DNA of 35,461 nt from Aquiluna sp. (GTDB lineage: Bacteria; Actinomycetota; Actinomycetes; Actinomycetales; Microbacteriaceae): assembly GCA_017854485.1 (NCBI GenBank), contig JAFMHN010000012.1:1-35461 (forward strand). The letters run 5' to 3'. Below the pieces are notes generated by a model. It saw nothing but the letters and a program-made list of their open reading frames with translations, had not been told where the DNA came from and did no database searches. Positions 1 through 7,140 of the stretch are shown piece by piece. Within the stretch, counting starts at the first letter, position 1. Each line of letters begins with the position of its first letter. The position numbers and the translations under genes were made by a program.

Positions 1-5
1 TAGGC

Positions 6-44
6 TGCAGAGATTTCTGCAAAAAACCCTGATGGGTCTTTTTG
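6..44. terminator. hairpins at the left edge, possible terminator
   Basis: Two hairpin-forming pieces lie side by side. TGCAGA and TCTGCA (6-11 and 16-21) pair around GATT, and AAAAACCC/GGGTCTTTTT (22-29 and 34-43) pair around TGAT with one A-C mismatch, ending in a short T run. The second piece looks like a weak intrinsic terminator, possibly working in both directions. It would close whatever gene lies to the left of the window; the TAG at 1-3 could be that gene's stop, which cannot be checked here. Confidence 0.4.
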
Positions 45-119
45 TTCCCTTTCTCGAAGTTGTGCGGACATTTAAACCCCCCATTTCAATTTCATGGAAG
101 TCTGGTAGCAATTCAGGAC

Positions 120-146
120 TTTGGGGGAGATATCCCAAATTTGGGG
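120..146. promoter_or_regulatory. palindromic TTTGGG/CCCAAA element upstream of first gene
   Basis: TTTGGG (120-125), CCCAAA (134-139) and TTTGGGG (140-146) follow one another. CCCAAATTTGGG (134-145) is a perfect 12-base palindrome, and the first two copies form an inverted repeat with an 8-base gap. It sits 11 bases before the ATG at 157. This could be an operator or a leader hairpin that hides the start region. No known regulator is assigned to it. Confidence 0.3.
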
Positions 147-156
147 ATAACTAGAA

Positions 157-603
157 ATGGCCAAGGTTGATGTCACAGAATGTCCAACCATGAAAATAAT
201 CGAGGAATTAGAAGCCGAATTTTCGTCCATGTTGACCAGAAATGACTCAGAGACAGCCCTGATTCGCCTGCAAAATAAGGATCTTGTTCTAACGAACTTG
301 GCTCTCGGAGCAGATTTTGTTGCCGGGGTCGATGCCCGCGGCCTAACCCTTGTTCCCATGGCTGCAGCTTGCAAGGTGATCGCCAAAGTACTCCCGGCTC
401 CAAGTTCAGTAGAGCTGGGCAGCTTGCTAGCAAGGCAACGAAACCCTGTAAGGGTCGAATATCGGGACGGTAAGGGATTCCAGGCTGGCTGGCTGCTCAG
501 CATCCAGGCCCCTTGGCTAAGAATCGCAGCTGAGGAAGGTGTGGTGTGGGTTCCAGTAACGGCGCTCAGCCTGCTTCGGATTCAGACTGTGGAAAACCCT
601 TAG
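157..603 (+). CDS. hypothetical protein, first gene of the pdtaS-side cluster
   Basis: A 148-residue protein that I do not recognise. It has no signal peptide or membrane segment and no cysteine cluster; it looks like a soluble alpha/beta protein with a glutamate-rich start (EELEAEF) and a tryptophan- and valine-rich C-terminal half. The ATG at 157 has only a weak G-rich ribosome site (GGGGATA); the in-frame ATG at 190 is an alternative start. It is followed 46 nt later by the ATG of the SAF-domain gene on the same strand, so it probably belongs to the same transcript as the CpaB-like and CpaE-like genes. The length and codon use look like a real gene; the function is unknown. Confidence 0.7.
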   Translation: MAKVDVTECPTMKIIEELEAEFSSMLTRNDSETALIRLQNKDLVLTNLALGADFVAGVDARGLTLVPMAAACKVIAKVLPAPSSVELGSLLARQRNPVRVEYRDGKGFQAGWLLSIQAPWLRIAAEEGVVWVPVTALSLLRIQTVENP

Positions 604-649
604 CAGCCTGCCCTTGTTTTTGCCACTGTTTAGATTCAGGGAGGCAAAA

Positions 650-1234
650 ATGCCAAAGCGACTTAGACGAAGACCGGCGAACTGGGTGTTACTTCTGGTC
701 GGTTCGGCACTGGTGGTAGCTGGGCTTGCGTTGGCAACGCTGGTAAAGCCACTGCCAACCTATTTGGTGGCGAGTTCCGACATCGGCACCGGCACATCGA
801 TATCAGCTGCAGAAACCGAGACGGTCGAGCTAAATCTTGGCGACCTCGCTGGACAATATGCCACGCCTGATGCCAAGGCGACCAATCTGATTGCCTCAGG
901 GGCAATTGGCAAAGGCGAGCTAATCCCGATCCGGCTGCTGGGAGAGGGGCTACTAGCAAATCAGACTGTGGTTCGCTTCATCCCAGGATTGCTCCCCGCT
1001 GAATCCATCCGGGCAGGAAGTGCCGTTTCGGTGTGGCAGGTGATTGAAAGCGAGGACGGGTATCAACCGCAGCGCATTGTTTCGGTGGCCGAGGTGTTAT
1101 CGCTGGAATATGGTGAGGGTCTTTTTGCTGATGAGGCACCGAATGTTGAACTCCTTTTGAATTTAGAGCAGTCCACTCTTTTACTGCAGGCAGTTGCCGC
1201 CGACTTTCCGGTCTATGTTCTACCGCTGCCATGA
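650..1234 (+). CDS. SAF-domain membrane protein, CpaB/RcpC-like
   Basis: A 194-residue protein with a basic N-terminus (PKRLRRR), one membrane helix at about residues 10-33, then a region starting about residue 37 (LPTYLVASSDIGTGTSI) that reads like a SAF domain. SAF domains occur in CpaB/RcpC, which help assemble Flp/Tad pili, and in some sugar-binding enzymes. The start is placed at ATG 650 because AGGGAGG (638-644) lies 5 nt upstream; a longer TTG start at 614 has no such site. The stop overlaps the next start by 4 nt (ATGA, 1231-1234), so the two genes are probably translationally coupled. No prepilin, CpaF ATPase or TadB/C genes lie in the window, so a pilus role is only a guess. Confidence 0.7.
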   Translation: MPKRLRRRPANWVLLLVGSALVVAGLALATLVKPLPTYLVASSDIGTGTSISAAETETVELNLGDLAGQYATPDAKATNLIASGAIGKGELIPIRLLGEGLLANQTVVRFIPGLLPAESIRAGSAVSVWQVIESEDGYQPQRIVSVAEVLSLEYGEGLFADEAPNVELLLNLEQSTLLLQAVAADFPVYVLPLP

Positions 1235-2109
1235 CTCTGTCTGAACTGCTGAGGTTGCCAGCGCCAAAAGCCGATTCTGACCTGCAGGCAGAGGCGCCAG
1301 AGCCAGAGACAGCTAGTGCTGGTCGCGTTGTGACTGTTTGGGGCAGCTCCGGCAGTGGAAAAACCACTTTGGCCTTGAATCTCTCCTTCGAGTTGGCAAC
1401 TCTAGGCCAGCGCGTGCTTTTGATTGATGCAGACAGCCACCGACCATCCATTGCGGCTGCACTTGGGTTCACCGAGCAGGGGCCGGGCATCACTGCCGTC
1501 CTAAGGTTGCTGCGCGCAAATCGCCTCACCGAAGAGGAACTAGAGCGGCTAACGGAAGAGATTCAATTTGGATCTCATCGGCTCAAGGTGCTCACTGGAC
1601 TGAATTCACCCAGCAGGTGGCCGGAGCTAACCCCCGAACTACTGCGAGCATTGGTGAATTTTAGTGTCGACTATTTTGATGTTGTGATGTTTGACGTGTC
1701 TAGTGAGCTGGAGCAGGGGCTATTTTCTGCAACCAGTGAAGTGCCCAGAAATGCTTGCGTTACGGCATTGGTGGAGCAGGCAGACATAGCTGTAGGTGTT
1801 TTTGGATCCGACCCGGTTGGGGTTAACCGATTCCTGTGGGATTGCCGGGATGCCAGCTTTGAGTTCTGGCCGGTTGCAAACCGAGTCAGAAGCTCGGTGA
1901 TTGGTAAGAATCCAGCTCGGCAACTTCGAGACACTCTGCACCGGCTCGCAAGGTTGGAAATCAAGGCATTCGTGCCAGAGGACTCCGCTGCCGCAGATCT
2001 ATCTTTAGCGAAAGCTGAACCGCTTTGCCTGTGCGCAAAAGGCTCGAAGATGAGGGAGGCCATAAGGCGACTGGCGTTGGATATCTTGGATGAGCCAACC
2101 AAGGACTAA
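1231..2109 (+). CDS. CpaE/MinD-like P-loop ATPase
   Basis: A 292-residue P-loop ATPase of the ParA/MinD/CpaE (SIMIBI) class. The Walker A loop is GSSGSGKTT at residues 38-46, followed by a long helix and VLLIDADSHRPSIAAALG (about 62-79), the usual MinD-type second motif. The YFDVVMFDVSSEL stretch is the Walker B region. ParA/MinD proteins normally have a signature lysine five residues before the catalytic lysine; here that position (39) is serine. This suggests altered ATP-driven dimerisation or a pseudo-MinD member, as occurs in CpaE/TadZ. It starts inside the stop of the SAF-domain gene and ends 11 nt before the GTG of pdtaS. The exact role is unknown; positioning of a surface or secretion complex is the family-based guess. 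Confidence 0.75.
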   Translation: MTLSELLRLPAPKADSDLQAEAPEPETASAGRVVTVWGSSGSGKTTLALNLSFELATLGQRVLLIDADSHRPSIAAALGFTEQGPGITAVLRLLRANRLTEEELERLTEEIQFGSHRLKVLTGLNSPSRWPELTPELLRALVNFSVDYFDVVMFDVSSELEQGLFSATSEVPRNACVTALVEQADIAVGVFGSDPVGVNRFLWDCRDASFEFWPVANRVRSSVIGKNPARQLRDTLHRLARLEIKAFVPEDSAAADLSLAKAEPLCLCAKGSKMREAIRRLALDILDEPTKD

Positions 2110-2120
2110 ACTCCCTAAGC

Positions 2121-3551
2121 GTGGGAGTCAAAGACGAAGAGCGGTCGCCATGGATTGGCGCGGTGCTAGCAGACTGGCAGCTTGTTGCCGACCTTGCCTT
2201 TTCTGATTTAGTTCTTTGGGTTCCAAACCGCAACACCTTTCAAGCCTTTGCTCACGCCAGGCCCGCAGCCGCAGCCACTCTTTTTTACAGAGACATCACC
2301 GGCAATGCGCCCAGGAGTGATTGGGCTAAACAAATAGGTCTTGCTTGGGAGTCCAAGTCTCCGGTGATTGGCGAAGAGCTTGAAAAATACGAGGGAAGCG
2401 CAGCTCGAGTCGCCGCTTATCCAGTGTTTGCGACAGATCGAACCGACTCCTCGGAGCCAATTGCAGTAATCACTCGGCATACCAACATTGGCGAATCGAG
2501 GCTTCCCAACAAGCTTCAACTGAACTTCATAGATCTTGGCGAAGAGCTGCTTGAGATGATTTCTGAGGGTTGCTTCCCGGCCTCGGAATCTGGTACGGCC
2601 CCGAAACGCGGAACCCCCAGAGCCAATGACGGTCTGATCCACTTGGATGCTGCCGGGAGGGTTTTGTTTGCCAGCCCAGGTGCGCTCTCGGTGTTCAATG
2701 CCGCCGGAGTGGAAGGCGAACTTGAAGGACGGCTGCTATCGGAAACAGTAAATGCCTTGCCGACTGGGCTCGGGCAAGTTGATGAAGGCCTTCCGCTGAT
2801 CCTCACGGGCAAGGGTGCGTGGCGAAGCGACGTTGAGTTTGACAGGCTGACCATCGCGATGCGCTCTGTTCCCCTGATGAAGAACAAGGTTCGAAACGGC
2901 GCCATTGTCTTGTGCAGGGATGTTACTCAACTCAGGGTTAGAGACCGAGAACTAATAACCAAAGATGCGACCATCAGAGAGATTCATCACCGAGTTAAGA
3001 ACAACCTGCAAACCGTGGCAAGTCTGCTTCGCCTGCAATCGAGGCAGGCTTCATCCGATGAGGTGAAGGAATCTCTTGGTCAGGCGATGCGCCGAGTCAG
3101 TGCCATCGCGCTGGTGCACGATGTGTTGTCAGAGGGCGTGGAGCAAGACGTGAGTTTTGATCAGATCTTCAATCGGATTCTGGCACTGGTCCCGGAGACC
3201 GCGGTTGCTTCCCACGCTACCGTGACCACTCAATTCGAAGGAAGCTTTGGAGAGCTCACTGCCGAGCGCAGCACGCCCCTGGCACTCGTTCTTACCGAGC
3301 TGGTCTCAAATGGCGTAGAGCACGGACTGGGGGACGGCTCTGGCACTATCTCGGTGGCTGCCCAGCGTTCCCCAAAGCTACTGCGAGTAGAAGTTGAGGA
3401 TGATGGGGTGGGTCTTCCCGAAGGGAAGGTTGGATCTGGATTGGGCACTCAAATCGTGCGCACGCTAGTTGAGTCGGAATTGCGCGGAAAAATTAACTGG
3501 ACTTCACCAATCCGTGGTGGAACTAGAGTTGTTTTAGAAATACCGGTTTAG
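2121..3551 (+). CDS. pdtaS: PdtaS-type sensor histidine kinase
   Basis: A 476-residue soluble two-component histidine kinase. The N-terminal part (about 10-140; WQLVADLAFSDLVLWVP) resembles the GAF-like sensor domain of mycobacterial PdtaS. A PAS-like domain follows (about 170-270). The HisKA_2 box EIHHRVKNNLQTVASLLRLQ (from residue 287) carries the phospho-acceptor histidine at 289/290. The C-terminal GHKL ATPase has the N box (LVLTELVSNGVEHG) and glycine loops (EDDGVGLPEG, GSGLGTQIV). There are no membrane segments. PdtaS normally phosphorylates the ANTAR RNA-binding regulator PdtaR, which is not in this window. The start is a GTG at 2121. The gene converges on whiB1, the same neighbour as in Mycobacterium tuberculosis, and the two stop codons overlap. 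Confidence 0.92.
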   Translation: MGVKDEERSPWIGAVLADWQLVADLAFSDLVLWVPNRNTFQAFAHARPAAAATLFYRDITGNAPRSDWAKQIGLAWESKSPVIGEELEKYEGSAARVAAYPVFATDRTDSSEPIAVITRHTNIGESRLPNKLQLNFIDLGEELLEMISEGCFPASESGTAPKRGTPRANDGLIHLDAAGRVLFASPGALSVFNAAGVEGELEGRLLSETVNALPTGLGQVDEGLPLILTGKGAWRSDVEFDRLTIAMRSVPLMKNKVRNGAIVLCRDVTQLRVRDRELITKDATIREIHHRVKNNLQTVASLLRLQSRQASSDEVKESLGQAMRRVSAIALVHDVLSEGVEQDVSFDQIFNRILALVPETAVASHATVTTQFEGSFGELTAERSTPLALVLTELVSNGVEHGLGDGSGTISVAAQRSPKLLRVEVEDDGVGLPEGKVGSGLGTQIVRTLVESELRGKINWTSPIRGGTRVVLEIPV

Positions 3552-3802
3552 CCGGCGCGACGAGCTCTGGCGTAGCGACGTTTCAGTGAGCGACGCTCAT
3601 CCTCAGATAGGCCACCCCAAACGCCGGTGTCCTGGTTTTCTTTGATCGCATATTCGAGGCATTGAGCCGAAACATCACACTGGCGGCAGATTGTCTTGGC
3701 TCGCTCTATCTGGTCAAGAGCAGGGCCTGTGTTCCCGACTGGGAAGAAAAGCTCTGGATCTTCGTTGAGACAGCGGGCCTGATTTAGCCAATCCATATCC
3801 AT
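3548..3802 (-). CDS. whiB1: WhiB1-family iron-sulfur transcription regulator
   Basis: An 84-residue WhiB protein. Cysteines at 11, 39, 42 and 48 (C-x27-C-x2-C-x5-C) would hold a [4Fe-4S] cluster; GVWGG at 60-64 is the family turn; the tail RRSLKRRYARARR is the basic DNA-binding end. The N-terminal DEDPELFFPVG-like region and overall length match WhiB1, an essential nitric-oxide-responsive regulator that binds the primary sigma factor in mycobacteria. ATG at 3802 and ATG at 3796 are both possible starts. Its TAA and the TAG of pdtaS overlap in the four bases TTAG. The subfamily assignment rests on sequence resemblance and synteny. Confidence 0.93.
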   Translation of the reverse strand: MDMDWLNQARCLNEDPELFFPVGNTGPALDQIERAKTICRQCDVSAQCLEYAIKENQDTGVWGGLSEDERRSLKRRYARARRAG

Positions 3803-3907
3803 ATTGTTCTGTTATTCCTAAGGTCGAAACTTGCATAAATTTGAAGGTAGAGTCCTTCTTGCAACACCAAAATCGTTTCATAGCCGACCGAAGAAATCAA
3901 TACCCAA

Positions 3908-4291
3908 TTGTCCAAAAAGCCAATAATTCTGCTCTTAGCGGTACTAATCACAGCAATTCAGGCAACAATCCTTGCCGGATTTGCGGTCTTGTCAGTGATC
4001 TATATCCTGGCCGGGGGAGTGCTGTCACTGGTCAGTGCACTCTTCCTTACCGGCATGTTGTTGGCGGCCTCGGCATTCATGATCAATGTTGCAATCGGCA
4101 TGTTTAGGCTCAAGCGTTGGGCCTACACGCCATCGTTTGTATTGCAACTGCTAATTGTGTCGATCGGCGTAGCTAGCTTTTCAGGGGAGTTTGGCGTGGT
4201 GGCAATTGGCATTGCGTTGTCGGTGCCAGCCGCGATTGTGTTCTTTGCCATGTTCTCAAAAAATGTGCGAGAGCTGTTTCGAGACGAGTAA
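3908..4291 (+). CDS. small hydrophobic membrane protein, unknown
   Basis: A 127-residue protein that is almost all membrane: about four helices (residues 5-35, 36-65, 75-95, 97-118), with a charged loop FRLKRWAY in the middle and a charged C-terminal tail (KNVRELFRDE). I do not recognise the family. The start is a TTG at 3908 with only a weak purine-rich upstream stretch, so the true start is uncertain. An overlapping reading frame (3841-4107) is less convincing. It ends 3 nt before the stop of the converging bcp gene. Confidence 0.6.
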   Translation: MSKKPIILLLAVLITAIQATILAGFAVLSVIYILAGGVLSLVSALFLTGMLLAASAFMINVAIGMFRLKRWAYTPSFVLQLLIVSIGVASFSGEFGVVAIGIALSVPAAIVFFAMFSKNVRELFRDE

Positions 4292-4294
4292 CTG

Positions 4295-4795
4295 CTAGAT
4301 AATTCCGAGCCGCTTTTTCAGCATGTTTGTGTGGCCGGTGGCCTTCACGTTGTACATAGCCTGCTCCACATGGCCATTGGCATCAGTAATTACTGTGGAG
4401 CGAAGAACACCCTTATAAATTCGACCGTAGATCGACTTCTCGCCGTGTGCGCCATAGGCGTGGTGGACTGACACCTCTGGGTCCGAAAGTAGCCTGAAGG
4501 TGAGGTCATGCGAAAGCGAAAACTCTTTGAGGCGCTTTGGGCTGTCTGGCGATATTCCGATAATTTGATAGCCCTTCTGGGCAAATTCTTCCAGATGGTC
4601 TTGAAAGTCGGCTGCCTCTTTGGTGCAACCGGGGCTGCCCGCAGCCGGGAAGAAGAACAAAATGGTTGGCTGCGCAAGCACGTCGGAAGAGATTGCAACG
4701 ACTCCGTCTTGATCGAGCAGCTCAAAAACAGGCGCCGGTTGACCAGGCTCTAGCCTTGTCGCTGCATTCCCCAAGCTGTTTTCATTCATCGACAT
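4295..4795 (-). CDS. bcp: Bcp-type peroxiredoxin, single-cysteine version
   Basis: A 166-residue thioredoxin-fold peroxiredoxin of the BCP/PrxQ family, which reduces hydrogen and organic peroxides. The peroxidatic site is FFFPAAGSPGCTKEA, with Pro50, Ser54 and Cys57 of the PxxxS/TxxC motif. The resolving cysteine usually found five residues later is alanine here, and Cys57 is the only cysteine in the protein. It should therefore act as a 1-Cys enzyme relying on an external thiol. ATG 4795 gives 166 residues; ATG 4789 (164 residues) is also possible, as TAACAT lies 7 nt before it. A two-cysteine paralog lies at 6611-7069. The next gene upstream on the same strand is a LysE-family exporter. Confidence 0.9.
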   Translation of the reverse strand: MSMNENSLGNAATRLEPGQPAPVFELLDQDGVVAISSDVLAQPTILFFFPAAGSPGCTKEAADFQDHLEEFAQKGYQIIGISPDSPKRLKEFSLSHDLTFRLLSDPEVSVHHAYGAHGEKSIYGRIYKGVLRSTVITDANGHVEQAMYNVKATGHTNMLKKRLGII

Positions 4796-4861
4796 AATGT
4801 TATCTTTTTGCCAAGGTTTCGAGGTGTCGATTTCGCCCTAAGCGTTCAGGTTTTGTCTGTG

Positions 4862-5476
4862 TCAGAAAAACACTACTGGGACCATCGAGGCGACCAGCAG
4901 CAGCCCAGCAAACCAATTGAAAATCCTCCGCTTTTTTGGGTTTGCCATGAAGGTCTTCAGCACCTCGCCGAAAAGCGCCCATGCCAGCGCTCCAGGAAAG
5001 GTAAAAACCAAAAACACGACGATCAGAGTCGCTGTGACCAGCGGTGTCGCACCGATCGGAATGAACGAGGCCATGAAGCTTGGCATCACCACCCAAACCT
5101 TTGGATTCACAAACTGAAAAAAGCTGGCCTCAAAGAGCCCAAAAAGTTTTGTGTCACTAGCGATTGGCTTGTAGCCGGATCGGATGATGGAGTAGGACAA
5201 ATAAAGAATGTATGCAAAGCCTAAGTATTTGAGCACTTGAAAAGCTGCTGGAAAGGTTATGAATACAGCACCAAGCCCCAACCCAATTGCGCTGAGAATT
5301 ACCGCAAGGCCAAGCATGATTCCAAAAAGGAACGGCATGGAATTACGAAGCCCATAGTTCACGCTGGTTGCAAACAAAATGGTGTTGTTAGGCCCAGGGG
5401 TTACTGAGGTTATGAACCCGAAGGTCGCTACTGCTGCAATCAGCTCAATTGGCACCCGCCAATCTAAGCACACCAT
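4862..5476 (-). CDS. LysE/RhtB-family amino acid exporter
   Basis: A membrane protein of the LysE/RhtB superfamily (about 204 residues, six predicted helices), which exports amino acids or similar small molecules. The family signature TPGPNNTILFATSVNYG lies near the N-terminus, followed by alternating hydrophobic helices and the FFQFVNPKVW segment typical of RhtB members. I place the start at ATG 5476 because the family usually begins a few residues before the first helix; a TTG at 5512 would add 12 residues. Neither has a strong ribosome site. The gene is divergent from tRNA-Lys, and part of its N-terminal coding sequence (5410-5432) is repeated downstream of that tRNA. The substrate is unknown. 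Confidence 0.85.
   Translation of the reverse strand: MVCLDWRVPIELIAAVATFGFITSVTPGPNNTILFATSVNYGLRNSMPFLFGIMLGLAVILSAIGLGLGAVFITFPAAFQVLKYLGFAYILYLSYSIIRSGYKPIASDTKLFGLFEASFFQFVNPKVWVVMPSFMASFIPIGATPLVTATLIVVFLVFTFPGALAWALFGEVLKTFMANPKKRRIFNWFAGLLLVASMVPVVFF
5410..5432 (+). repeat. 23-base direct repeat, copy 1 (inside exporter gene)
   Basis: A perfect 23-base match to 5660-5682 in the same orientation, exactly 250 bases away. This copy lies in the exporter coding region and encodes, on the minus strand, the ATFGFIT stretch before TPGPNN. Outside the 23 bases the similarity drops off quickly. Confidence 0.9.
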
Positions 5477-5500
5477 CAATAATTCAATCTCATCGCCAGA

Positions 5501-5535
5501 TTGCTTGAGCAAACCGCCGCACGAGGTGCTAAGCT
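5501..5535 (+). promoter_or_regulatory. possible tRNA-Lys promoter
   Basis: TTGAGC (5505-5510) and TGCTAAGCT with the -10-like TAAGCT (5530-5535) are separated by 19 bases, ending 11 bases before the mature tRNA. The spacing is long and the match is modest. If real, the promoter lies within or beside the 5' region of the divergent exporter. Confidence 0.3.
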
Positions 5536-5546
5536 TTTGCGCTGAT

Positions 5547-5622
<76 letters not shown>

Positions 5623-5635
5623 AACTAAAAACGTA

Positions 5636-5661
5636 ATCCTCGAGAAATCGAGGATTTTTTT
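5636..5661 (+). terminator. intrinsic terminator after tRNA-Lys
   Basis: ATCCTCGA (5636-5643) and TCGAGGAT (5648-5655) form a perfect 8-base-pair stem with a GAAA tetraloop, followed by a T run to 5661. Confidence 0.9.
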
Positions 5662-5682
5662 ATGAACCCGAAGGTCGCTACT
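5660..5682 (+). repeat. 23-base direct repeat, copy 2 (after tRNA-Lys terminator)
   Basis: The second copy of the repeat at 5410-5432. It begins in the T run of the tRNA-Lys terminator, in non-coding DNA. The two copies bracket the tRNA gene. It could be the scar of a tandem duplication, a gene conversion or an old integration event; no integrase gene is nearby. Confidence 0.9.
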
Positions 5683-5729
5683 AGCTGGGCGCTTCGATTT
5701 GGGTTCTGTAAGACGAACGTTATTGTGAC

Positions 5730-5861
5730 TTAGCTGTCTCCGAGGATGGAGGTGATGCTGAGATGAATGAACATACCCAGTAGCCCGATAATGCCAAGCC
5801 CGCTGACTGACATCAGCACCGTAACCAAGCTAAACGTGATTTGAATGTCATGCTCATTCAT
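5730..5861 (-). CDS. 43-residue single-helix membrane protein
   Basis: A small open frame on the minus strand encodes 43 residues beginning MNEHDIQITFSLVTVL. It has a short charged N-terminus, one hydrophobic helix (about residues 10-34, with GLGIIGLLGMF) and a short polar end. A good ribosome site, GAAGGGA, lies 6 nt before the ATG at 5861, which supports real translation. I do not recognise the family. It sits alone between tRNA-Lys and the zinc-ribbon gene. Confidence 0.55.
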   Translation of the reverse strand: MNEHDIQITFSLVTVLMSVSGLGIIGLLGMFIHLSITSILGDS

Positions 5862-5961
5862 TTGTTTCCCTTCAACAATGGTTCACTACTGCCCCTCAAC
5901 CCTAACTCACAAGCCGCAGACATGGTCATGCGGGGCTGCCGGCAACGAACAATTAGGCGAG

Positions 5962-6240
5962 CTATTTCTTTCTGCGCGTGCTAATCAAAGTCGCGCCACC
6001 AACCAGCAAAAGTGCAGTCGGAGCGACAAAGTCAAGGTTTGATTGCCAGTCGGTTCGGCTGTTTGCAATCACAAAGGCAACTCCCAGGAGACCCACTGCA
6101 ATCAGCGCCCAAGCAAGCCCGTTGGTCATGGCGGGGTCGATTCTTTGAAGGTCTGCCTTTTCTTTGGCAGTCGTCACGCCGCAATTTGGACAATCAAGGT
6201 CATTCTTGGCAACTGGCAAGCCACAGTTTCTACAATCCAT
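5962..6240 (-). CDS. zinc-ribbon membrane protein, unknown
   Basis: A 92-residue protein with an N-terminal zinc ribbon (MDCRNCGLPV...DCPNCG; cysteines 3, 6, 17 and 20) followed by two predicted membrane helices (about 41-59 and 69-86) and a basic end (STRRKK). Such small zinc-ribbon plus helix proteins are common in actinobacteria and have no assigned function. ATG at 6240 is preceded by AGGA about 10 nt upstream. It is likely transcribed on its own. Confidence 0.75.
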   Translation of the reverse strand: MDCRNCGLPVAKNDLDCPNCGVTTAKEKADLQRIDPAMTNGLAWALIAVGLLGVAFVIANSRTDWQSNLDFVAPTALLLVGGATLISTRRKK

Positions 6241-6610
6241 GCTTCAAATCCTACGACTCAAATTTGCAGCCAGGCGCGGCGACCCTCATCTCCTTCCAAT
6301 AGCGAAATAGGACCGCAGATGGGTCAACGTGCAAGATTAATCCGTGGTTAGATTCTGGGTCCCATGACACTGGTTTTTGGGGGTCACGGTTCAACAAGGA
6401 CTGGTAGATAAATGTGATTCTATTTACGCAACCAAAACCGCGCTTGGCGCCGCTGCGCTAAAGCCGAAAGTCAGTCCGTTGCAATGTTTTGCGATCTGAT
6501 GTCACTGATGACCGAGGGAATCCCGAGTCCGATGATCAGCGCTGCCGCAATTAATTCATAGCTAGTTGTCTTGTGAGTGTCGTTAGTCCGAGGCGTACGC
6601 GCTTCGGGAG
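6241..6610. other. 370-base stretch without a supported gene
   Basis: No frame here has both a start and a convincing ribosome site. One minus-strand frame, read from about 6560 down to 6474, encodes a hydrophobic peptide (YELIAAALIIGLGIPSVISD) but has no start codon in frame; the nearest ATG meets a stop after two codons. It may be the remnant of a small membrane protein. A GC-rich inverted segment lies near 6445-6465. No tRNA, repeat or terminator was seen. Confidence 0.5.
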
Positions 6611-7069
6611 CTAGAGTCCCAACTCTTTGCGCAGGAGCTCTATGTGGCCTTTGGCCTTGACGGCCAAGAAGGCATGGCTGATTTTGCCAGCACTCACGAC
6701 GAAAGTGGAGCGAATGGTTCCCATGTACTCCTTGCCATACATTTTTTTGAGCCCGTAAGCGCCGTAGGCCTCTTGGACCTTGTTGTCTGGATCGCTTAGC
6801 AGCGGGAAGTTCAGGCCCTCTTTATCTTGGAACTTTTTGAGCTTGCTCGGCTTATCGGGAGAGATTCCCAAGACCTGATATCCTGCTGATTTCAGAGAGT
6901 TGATGTTGTCTCTGAAATCGCAGGCTTGGGTAGTGCAGCCGGGAGTTGCTGCTGCTGGATAAAAGTAGACGATCACGTTTTGGTCAGCGTAGTCGGCAAG
7001 TGAGACTGGCTGGTCATCCTGATCATGGAGCGTGAATTGCGGGGCAGCTGTTCCGATTTCTAAAGTCAT
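6611..7069 (-). CDS. bcp: Bcp-type peroxiredoxin, two-cysteine version
   Basis: A 152-residue BCP/PrxQ thiol peroxidase. Its active site is YFYPAAATPGCTTQACDFRDN, with the peroxidatic Cys45 and the resolving Cys50 at the same positions as in E. coli Bcp, so it should be an atypical 2-Cys enzyme recycled by thioredoxin. I chose ATG 7069 because the product then begins MTLEIGTAAPQFTLHDQD, the usual family start, and a -10 box TATTAT lies 7 nt upstream, so the mRNA could be leaderless. ATG 7078 and a longer frame to 7153 are less likely; the latter would overlap the divergent exporter gene. Confidence 0.92.
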   Translation of the reverse strand: MTLEIGTAAPQFTLHDQDDQPVSLADYADQNVIVYFYPAAATPGCTTQACDFRDNINSLKSAGYQVLGISPDKPSKLKKFQDKEGLNFPLLSDPDNKVQEAYGAYGLKKMYGKEYMGTIRSTFVVSAGKISHAFLAVKAKGHIELLRKELGL

Positions 7070-7076
7070 AATTGTC

Positions 7077-7106
7077 ATAATAGGCTTCAGCTCAGTTTTA
7101 TTTCCA
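7077..7106 (-). promoter_or_regulatory. promoter of the second bcp gene
   Basis: On the minus strand, TGGAAA (7106-7101) and TATTAT (7082-7077) are spaced by 18 bases. The distance from TATTAT to ATG 7069 is 7 nt, which fits a leaderless transcript. Confidence 0.5.
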
Positions 7107-7140
7107 GAAACAGAGCAGTCATGCCTCCAGAGAGGGCGCC

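Noticed and set aside
978-1529. 183-residue minus-strand frame antisense to the SAF and ATPase genes
   Set aside because: It is a shadow of two well-supported genes, with no ribosome site or recognisable domain.
3841-4107. 88-residue plus-strand frame overlapping the membrane protein at 3908
   Set aside because: Its composition is not protein-like (many Asn, Ser and Gly, no family match), and it overlaps a frame that reads as a clean four-helix membrane protein.
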